Source: an uncultured Spirochaetia bacterium (lineage in GTDB: Bacteria > Spirochaetota > CALGPD01). From it: a stretch of 11,081 nucleotides of DNA. This document shows positions 6,216-11,081 of this stretch, in pieces. The stretch spans positions 1 through 11,081 of the forward strand of contig CALGPD010000488.1 of the NCBI GenBank assembly GCA_937960625.1. The letters are read 5' to 3'. The notes beneath the pieces were generated by a model. That model worked only from the letters and a program-made list of their open reading frames with translations, was not told where the DNA came from and searched no databases. Position 1 is the stretch's first letter. Every line of letters starts with the position of its first letter. Made by a program: the position numbers and the translations under genes.

Positions 6216-7679
6216 TTAGAATTTATCTATTTTAATTTTGTTATCCGGAACGCTTTTATTTTTTAATTCAATTAAAGAATTGTCAATCATTGGTTCAGGG
6301 CCGCAAATATAAACCTCTGAATTTTTCAAATTCATATTTTTAATTAAATCAGTTACATACCCTTTTTTACCTTTCCAATTTTTGTCCGGGTTTAGTAATA
6401 TTGTTGAGTATTTAAAGTTCGCGTGTTGTTTTTCCAATTCCGCAAAGTATTCCTTATAAATTAATTCTTCGACAGAATTACTTCCATGCAGTAAATGAAT
6501 TTCCATATCTTCTTCGCTGCTATGCAGAGCATCAAGAACCAATGAAAGAAAAGGAGTAATACCTATACCGCCGGCAACGAAAACTTTATTGTCTTTCTGT
6601 TCTTTGTTTAAAGTAAAATCTCCCATAGGACCTAGAATTTCTATTAACTGTCCTTTGGCGAATTGGAAAATTAACGGTGTCCCGTAACCGTTTTTATCCA
6701 GTTTTACTGTAATAGTAACTAAACGTTTTTCTGCATTGGGTTTTGAAATACTGTATGCCCTAAAAACGTGCTTATCTTCATCAACTTTGATTGAGATAAA
6801 TTGTCCGGCTTGAAAATTAAAATCATGTCCGCCGAGAATTTCAAAAGTTATTTCTTTTGTATCTTCCCTAAGATCTTCTATGTCATAAATTATTGCTTTA
6901 TGCGTTCTATTTGTTTCGTAATCCAGTTTATAAATGTTGTAGTTTTCATGATTTCGTTCATTTTTAAAAGATAAAATATTAGCTTTACAGTTTTTTATAC
7001 AAGTACTACACTTTATGCAGTCCGGATTATCAATCTGATTATATTCGTTTCTATCACCATGATGAACACTTAACTGCATGGGGCATACTCTGGAACAATT
7101 TCCGCATTTGACACATTGTTCCGGTTGAGTTAAAGTAATTTTTTTGTGAAATTTTGTAATTTTTAGAATATTATTTTTTACCTTATGCAATGCTTTTTGT
7201 ACTGTACCCATTGGGCAAAAAGTACACCATGACCTTGGGTTTATTGTTAGGCTGAGAATAATGCCTATACCCGTTGTAACTACACACATCATAACTCCGG
7301 CCATACCGAGTTTATCTAGAAATGAATTTTGCCCAAAATGATTAAAGGCTTTGATAACGTTTTTAGTGAACATTCCCATTAAAAGAACTAAAACAAAAAT
7401 TCGAAAATATTTGTTTTTAAATATTTTCTTAATTGTACTAAATTTTCCAGTTTTTCTCATCGGAATATCTAAAAAAGCTCCTCTTGGGCATAAATTCCCG
7501 CACCAGTACCTTCCTTTAAAAAATCCGGAGATCATGATAAATGCGAACATTGGCAAGATTATTAGCCCGAGTTTAGGGATAAAAAATCCTCCTATTGAGA
7601 CTAACAGCACTATTGGCCAAACAAATAATCTATATTTTGAAATATTATTAAAAGTTTTCATGTAAAAATTAGCATGCAT
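6216..7679 (-). CDS. Membrane polyferredoxin fused to FAD/NAD(P) reductase
   Basis: This encodes a 487-residue redox protein. The N-terminal part resembles the NapH/CcoG type of membrane ferredoxins: likely helices at 16-35, 37-54, 91-108 and 124-146, with WCGNLCPRG (Cys60, Cys64) after the second and WCTFCPMG (Cys152, Cys155) after the fourth. Two [4Fe-4S] motifs follow: Cys189, 192, 195, 199 and Cys221, 224, 227, 231. Residues about 255-487 form a ferredoxin-NADP reductase-like module, with FAD-binding RAYS at 307-310, nucleotide-binding GGIGITPF at 370-377 and C-terminal CGPEPM at 459-464. There is no plant-type 2Fe-2S domain. Inferred role: electron transfer between NAD(P)H and membrane or Fe-S carriers, with all cofactors cytoplasmic if the N-terminus is inside. 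AGGAG at 7686-7690, 6 nt before the ATG, supports this start. The gene is monocistronic; acceptor and direction are unknown. Confidence 0.85.
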   Translation of the reverse strand: MHANFYMKTFNNISKYRLFVWPIVLLVSIGGFFIPKLGLIILPMFAFIMISGFFKGRYWCGNLCPRGAFLDIPMRKTGKFSTIKKIFKNKYFRIFVLVLLMGMFTKNVIKAFNHFGQNSFLDKLGMAGVMMCVVTTGIGIILSLTINPRSWCTFCPMGTVQKALHKVKNNILKITKFHKKITLTQPEQCVKCGNCSRVCPMQLSVHHGDRNEYNQIDNPDCIKCSTCIKNCKANILSFKNERNHENYNIYKLDYETNRTHKAIIYDIEDLREDTKEITFEILGGHDFNFQAGQFISIKVDEDKHVFRAYSISKPNAEKRLVTITVKLDKNGYGTPLIFQFAKGQLIEILGPMGDFTLNKEQKDNKVFVAGGIGITPFLSLVLDALHSSEEDMEIHLLHGSNSVEELIYKEYFAELEKQHANFKYSTILLNPDKNWKGKKGYVTDLIKNMNLKNSEVYICGPEPMIDNSLIELKNKSVPDNKIKIDKF

Positions 7680-7712
7680 ATTATGCTCCTATTAATATAA
7701 GAATATTTGTAT

Positions 7713-7742
7713 ATTATAATAATCAAATAGTCTTTGGGGCAA
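7713..7742 (-). promoter_or_regulatory. Promoter of the polyferredoxin-reductase gene
   Basis: On the minus strand TTGCCC (7742-7737) and a perfect TATAAT (7718-7713) are 18 bases apart. Transcription would begin near 7706, about 27 nt before the ATG, and the leader contains the AGGAG site. No FNR-type TTGAT-N4-ATCAA palindrome is visible around it. Confidence 0.6.
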
Positions 7743-7790
7743 GTATTACTTTAGAAATATGAAATTTTATTATAAGTGTGATAGATATTA

Positions 7791-8351
7791 TTATTCGATA
7801 AGTTTTTTTATTTTTGAGTCTTTAAAATCTTCGGGCAGTATGTCCATAAAATAAACATGGTAAGTGTTTCTAGCAAAGCACACAGCGTTTCTGCGTTTGC
7901 CTATTAATTTAAATCCGATTTTTTCATAAAGTGATAAAGCTTTTTCATTAAATCCAAATACTCTTAACATTACGTTGTTAAAACACAGTACGTTAAAGCA
8001 GTAATCCAGCAATATATTTAAAGCGTCTTTGCCGTATCCTTTTCCTCGGTATTCTTCTTCCCCAATGAATATGCCGATTTCCCCGGCTCTGTTAATGAGG
8101 TCGCTTTCTATTAAACCGCAGTTGCCGATGAGTTTATCCGTTGCTTTGTTAATTATTGAAAATTTTCTTTCGCTGTCAATAAATGATTTTAAGATTTCCT
8201 GTTCTTTTTCAAGTGACAACCATCTATGTAATAATCCCATATTAACAACGGTTTTAGGGTTGCTTAGCCATTTTGCGTATACAGGTGTGTCTTCGATGTT
8301 TATGGGGGAAAGGTAGCATAATTCCCCGGTGAATTTTTTGAAATATTTCAT
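7791..8351 (-). CDS. GNAT family N-acetyltransferase (RimJ/RimL-like)
   Basis: This encodes a 186-residue cytoplasmic acyl-CoA-dependent acetyltransferase of the Acetyltransf_3 type. The fold reads as expected: an N-terminal strand-helix region (LSPINIEDTPVYAKWLSNP), a central strand at about 62-80 (FSIINKATDKLIGNCGL), EIGIFIGEEEYRGKGYGKDA at 91-110 with the acetyl-CoA pyrophosphate loop RGKGYG, and a C-terminal V--FN-KAL-LYEKIGFK--GKRR block at about 131-154. Family members acetylate protein N-termini, polyamines, antibiotics or cell-wall precursors; the substrate cannot be assigned here. GGAGA at 8358-8362 lies 6 nt before the ATG. The upstream gene stops only 18 nt away, so the two are almost certainly co-transcribed. 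No clear hairpin terminator is visible downstream. Confidence 0.9.
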   Translation of the reverse strand: MKYFKKFTGELCYLSPINIEDTPVYAKWLSNPKTVVNMGLLHRWLSLEKEQEILKSFIDSERKFSIINKATDKLIGNCGLIESDLINRAGEIGIFIGEEEYRGKGYGKDALNILLDYCFNVLCFNNVMLRVFGFNEKALSLYEKIGFKLIGKRRNAVCFARNTYHVYFMDILPEDFKDSKIKKLIE

Positions 8352-8369
8352 ATTCTATCTCCATTGATT

Positions 8370-9257
8370 TTAATAAACCCAATCAGTTGTGTTTTTTAGT
8401 CCCTGGAGTTTGGATTTCATATCTGAATTATATTTTTCCATTAAGGATTTCATTTTCGTTGTTTTTGCTTTTTCAACTTTTTCTTTTGATTTTTCAATTT
8501 TGTCTTTAAGCAGATGTTTTTTGTTTTCTTCAATTATTGCTTCGAAAACTTTTTTGACCTTACTGCGGTAATAAAAGTCATAGATTTTTTTAAACTCTTC
8601 GGTTTCAGCGTATTCATCTGAAATATACATGGAAGTTTTATTCGGCGGCCTTAAACGCCGGAGTTTTAAATCAACGTGCATAGAGGATGAATTATACTTG
8701 CGTTTAGTATCATGTGCAGTAGGGTTTAAGAGTGAACCTAATGTTGCAAACTTATCATTAACGTCTGTGGTGTATTTTGCAGAAATTCTGTTTAATACCG
8801 TGTTATACGCGAAGTAATTATAGTCTTTTAAAATAAAGATAATGTCGTATAAAGGTGTTTTGTTTGAGTGGTCTCTGAAATCTTTAAAATCTGTTATACC
8901 GAGAATAAACAATATTTTGGATGTAATGGCATCTTCCTGAGTCATTGTTTCTTCTACGATAAATTTGTGGTCAATTACGGTAAAAATAAAATGGAAACAT
9001 ATGAATTTAATATCAATATCATTGAAATAATCTCTAAGAGGAATTAGCGGCATTTTTTCTTCTTCATTGAAAATAAAGGTATCTGCTAGACTATCTCTAT
9101 TTTTATCCATCTGTTGAATTATTTCAAAAAACGACAGGTCTTCAAAAACCGGTTTACTTATTACGTTGTTTTTTTCAAAACTTTCATTTAATATTTTTCT
9201 GAATTCGTTTGTCTCATTTGCAGATAATGTCGATTTATTTTCAGGTTTTTCTTTCAC
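8370..9257 (-). CDS. Uncharacterised 295-residue cytoplasmic protein
   Basis: I do not recognise this protein. From GTG at 9257 it has 295 residues with no signal peptide or clear membrane helix. It has an acidic N-terminal third, a hydrophobic aromatic middle near residues 80-160 (predicted helical), a basic stretch at about 183-207 with several Arg and Lys, and a long Lys/Glu-rich C-terminal helix, likely a coiled coil, at about 225-287. Start choice: an in-frame ATG at 9299 would give 309 residues but has no SD, and its first codons overlap a perfect TATAAT -10 box. The GTG has AAAAAGG 6 nt upstream and sits about 25 nt after the expected transcription start. It is followed 18 nt later by the GNAT gene, so a shared process or use as an acetylation substrate is possible but unproven. 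Confidence 0.75.
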   Translation of the reverse strand: MKEKPENKSTLSANETNEFRKILNESFEKNNVISKPVFEDLSFFEIIQQMDKNRDSLADTFIFNEEEKMPLIPLRDYFNDIDIKFICFHFIFTVIDHKFIVEETMTQEDAITSKILFILGITDFKDFRDHSNKTPLYDIIFILKDYNYFAYNTVLNRISAKYTTDVNDKFATLGSLLNPTAHDTKRKYNSSSMHVDLKLRRLRPPNKTSMYISDEYAETEEFKKIYDFYYRSKVKKVFEAIIEENKKHLLKDKIEKSKEKVEKAKTTKMKSLMEKYNSDMKSKLQGLKNTTDWVY

Positions 9258-9288
9258 GATAAGCCTTTTTTGTATTTTCTCAATAAGT

Positions 9289-9317
9289 ATTATACACATT
9301 TAATATCGGTTACTCAA
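9289..9317 (-). promoter_or_regulatory. Promoter of the 295-aa gene and GNAT operon
   Basis: On the minus strand TTGAGT (9317-9312) and a perfect TATAAT (9294-9289) are separated by the ideal 17 bases. The expected start of transcription near 9282 lies downstream of the ATG at 9299. A transcript from here can only be translated from the GTG at 9257, which has its own SD at 9264-9270. Confidence 0.65.
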
Positions 9318-9342
9318 TTTATATTTAATAAAAATATAAATT
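9316..9342. other. All-AT perfect hairpin
   Basis: AATTTATATTT at 9316-9326 pairs over 11 bp with AAATATAAATT at 9332-9342, around a 5-base loop. It sits just after the SpoIIE-type phosphatase stop and touches the -35 of the next promoter. On the minus strand no U-tract follows, so it is not a standard intrinsic terminator for the phosphatase gene. It may be a weak terminator or RNA 3' end stabiliser. Confidence 0.4.
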
Positions 9343-9344
9343 TT

Positions 9345-11006
9345 TTATGTTTTGTTATATTCAATACTTATCAAAGTCATATCATCATTCGGCTCGGAGT
9401 TTCCCATCCATTCAACAATATGTTTAACAATTTTATCGTGAGTTTTGCAGGCATGTATTGAGATATTGTTTTCAAGAATTTGTTTTAAATTTTCCATTCC
9501 AAAAATTCTTTTATCTTCTGAAAAACATTCCGTAACTCCATCCGTGAAAAGAAATATTTTATCGCTAACGTTTATTTTAAAGCATAGCTCTTCAAATTCG
9601 GCATCAGAGAAAATTCCGATAACAGACCCGTTCATTGATATTTTATCTATACTGTTTTGAAATATACCAATTTGCGGAGGGTGGCCTGCCATACTGTATT
9701 TGACGGTATTATTATTTAAGTCAAAATCAAAAACAGCGCATGTAAAATGTAGAAAAACTTTTCTATAGTTTGCACAAAATGATTTATTAAGTAGAGTTAA
9801 AATTTCAGCCGGAGAATGCTCCATCCGTATTCTGTCATATTCAACTTTAATAAGCATTGTTGTTAATGAAGCCTGAACACCGTGTCCTGTTGCATCAGCA
9901 AGAAAAAATCTATATACTCCGGGAGATTTTTCAATTATATCGTATATATCTCCTCCAACTTCCATTTTTGAGGAAAAGTAAACTTTTATATCAAGTTGTT
10001 CAATTGAAGAACTATTATCGCTTATAATGCTGTATTGAATTTTTTTAGCTAATCTTAGGTCGTTTTTAAGCAGTTGCTGGGTTTTCGCTTTCTCTGTATT
10101 ATCCTGCCAGATTAATAATATATTATCTATCTCGTTGTTATTATTATAAATTGGAGAAAGTATAATGTTAACGAGTTTTTTCTCTGTGTTTTTATAATCG
10201 ATAACTGGTACATCTTCTTTAATAATTAGCTTTCCGGTTAAAGCTTTATCAAATACAATTTTTAGATTATTATTTATAAAGTTTTCATTTTCAATCCAGA
10301 TATTTGCTCCGTTGTACGGTTTAAATATACCCAGGCTTTCAAATGCAGGATTTGTAATAATTACTTCCCCTTTTTTACTGATTACCTGAATCCCTACAGG
10401 GGAATTTTCAATTAAATCCATTAAAAAGTTTCTACCCGAATTCATGTTATCATAGTTGGAAGCATTTTTTATGAATTTTGAAAGCTTGTTTACAAAACCA
10501 GATAAATAATCAATATCTTGTTCATCGATATAAACAGGCGCATCATGTGTATTAAGTATTAATAAAGAAAATATTTCTTTATCAATTAACAGGGGAAGGA
10601 AAAGAACAGTTTTTGTTTTTAAATATGGGAAAATGAAATCATTTGAAATTGGAGAAAAACCGTTGTTGTCGAAATTGTCAATTAAAAACGGTTTATTATT
10701 TGATATACATTTGTTATTTATTCTGTTGTCGTTTAAGCTAAAAGTTTTTATTTGTTCAATCTTACTTTTTGATTTTTTTAATTTATCAGGCAATACAATA
10801 TTGTTTAAAGTGAAAGATTTGTTTTTATTATGAGGGAAAAATAATAATGCGGATTCAAATCCATAATTGTTGAAAATATAAAAACTGATTTCTTTAAATA
10901 CGCTGTCTAATCCAATAACACTTGAAAGTTTAAAAAGAAATTCGTTTTCATTTTGTAAAGCATCTTTTCGATTTAAATGATTTTTTTCTTTATCTGTTCT
11001 ATTCAT
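9345..11006 (-). CDS. GAF-PAS-SpoIIE serine phosphatase
   Basis: This encodes a 553-residue cytoplasmic PP2C-type phosphatase. Residues about 20-180 look like a GAF sensor domain, 195-305 like a PAS domain (ENSPVGIQVIS, ITNPAFESLG), and a short helical linker at 310-330 (LAKKIQYSII) joins the SpoIIE/RsbU-like catalytic domain at 340-550. Metal-binding signatures are present: GGDIYD at 351-356, DATGHG at 371-376, AGHPP at 440-444, FTDG at 487-490 and NDDMT at 540-544. Such enzymes typically dephosphorylate a phosphoserine on anti-sigma-factor antagonists (STAS proteins), converting a sensed signal into a change in sigma-factor use. No antagonist, anti-sigma kinase or sigma gene lies in this window, so the partner is unknown. 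A perfect-consensus promoter precedes it, but no SD is visible before the ATG at 11006. The ligand is unknown. Confidence 0.92.
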   Translation of the reverse strand: MNRTDKEKNHLNRKDALQNENEFLFKLSSVIGLDSVFKEISFYIFNNYGFESALLFFPHNKNKSFTLNNIVLPDKLKKSKSKIEQIKTFSLNDNRINNKCISNNKPFLIDNFDNNGFSPISNDFIFPYLKTKTVLFLPLLIDKEIFSLLILNTHDAPVYIDEQDIDYLSGFVNKLSKFIKNASNYDNMNSGRNFLMDLIENSPVGIQVISKKGEVIITNPAFESLGIFKPYNGANIWIENENFINNNLKIVFDKALTGKLIIKEDVPVIDYKNTEKKLVNIILSPIYNNNNEIDNILLIWQDNTEKAKTQQLLKNDLRLAKKIQYSIISDNSSSIEQLDIKVYFSSKMEVGGDIYDIIEKSPGVYRFFLADATGHGVQASLTTMLIKVEYDRIRMEHSPAEILTLLNKSFCANYRKVFLHFTCAVFDFDLNNNTVKYSMAGHPPQIGIFQNSIDKISMNGSVIGIFSDAEFEELCFKINVSDKIFLFTDGVTECFSEDKRIFGMENLKQILENNISIHACKTHDKIVKHIVEWMGNSEPNDDMTLISIEYNKT

Positions 11007-11032
11007 AATAATATTTTTTATTACACATTACA

Positions 11033-11062
11033 ATTATATTCCAGTAAATGTTTTTTTGTCAA
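11033..11062 (-). promoter_or_regulatory. Consensus sigma70 promoter of the phosphatase gene
   Basis: On the minus strand TTGACA (11062-11057) and TATAAT (11038-11033) are both perfect and 18 bases apart. Transcription would begin near 11026, leaving a leader of about 20 nt with no purine-rich SD before the ATG. Confidence 0.8.
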
Positions 11063-11081
11063 CGCTTTTCATGTTAGTCGG

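Noticed and set aside
7680..7790. FNR/CRP-type operator near the Fe-S reductase promoter
   Set aside because: A TTGAT half-site occurs on the minus strand, but no properly spaced ATCAA partner is present.
9270..9660. Plus-strand reading frames opposite the phosphatase gene and its 3' intergenic region
   Set aside because: They are hydrophobic shadow frames antisense to conserved SpoIIE motifs, with no ribosome binding sites.
1..11081. Mobile elements, phage genes, CRISPR arrays or defence systems
   Set aside because: No transposase, integrase, Cas, toxin-antitoxin or restriction motifs were found, and no regular direct-repeat array was seen. The tRNA-Pro is not followed by an integrase or an obvious attachment-site repeat.

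Overview
This is an 11 kb AT-rich window (low GC by eye) from a bacterial chromosome. Two putative lipoproteins, PP2C-type (SpoIIE-like) signalling and a membrane Fe-S oxidoreductase suggest a didermic, probably anaerobic or microaerophilic bacterium. The relaxed lipoboxes (Asn just before Cys) would fit a spirochaete-like or other deep-branching didermic lineage, but nothing here fixes the phylum. Most genes have a clear Shine-Dalgarno (SD) sequence. Several promoters are close to the sigma70 consensus (TTGACA / TATAAT, spacer 16-18).

Layout. At 1-1210 on the plus strand are two tandem paralogous small lipoproteins with duplicated upstream regions, closed by a strong hairpin terminator shared with the convergent pheT. 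At 1220-4697 on the minus strand is the pheS-pheT operon for phenylalanyl-tRNA synthetase, with its own promoter. At 4698-5101 is an intergenic region. It holds a long minus-strand terminator hairpin with a competing alternative stem and about 220 bp that I cannot explain. At 5102-5959 on the plus strand is a gene for an exported ankyrin-repeat protein. It converges on a minus-strand tRNA-Pro(UGG) across a bidirectional terminator. At 6216-7679 on the minus strand is a membrane polyferredoxin fused to a FAD/NAD(P) reductase module. At 7791-9257 is a two-gene minus-strand unit: an unrecognised 295-aa protein followed by a RimJ/RimL-like GNAT acetyltransferase. At 9345-11006 on the minus strand is a GAF-PAS-SpoIIE serine phosphatase with a textbook promoter.

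Together these are a housekeeping core (PheRS, tRNA-Pro), a redox protein, a signalling phosphatase and lineage-specific surface or exported proteins. There is no evidence of a phage, transposon or CRISPR array. The least explained items are the 295-aa protein, the intergenic RNA-like region upstream of pheS, the polyferredoxin-reductase fusion and the duplicated lipoproteins.
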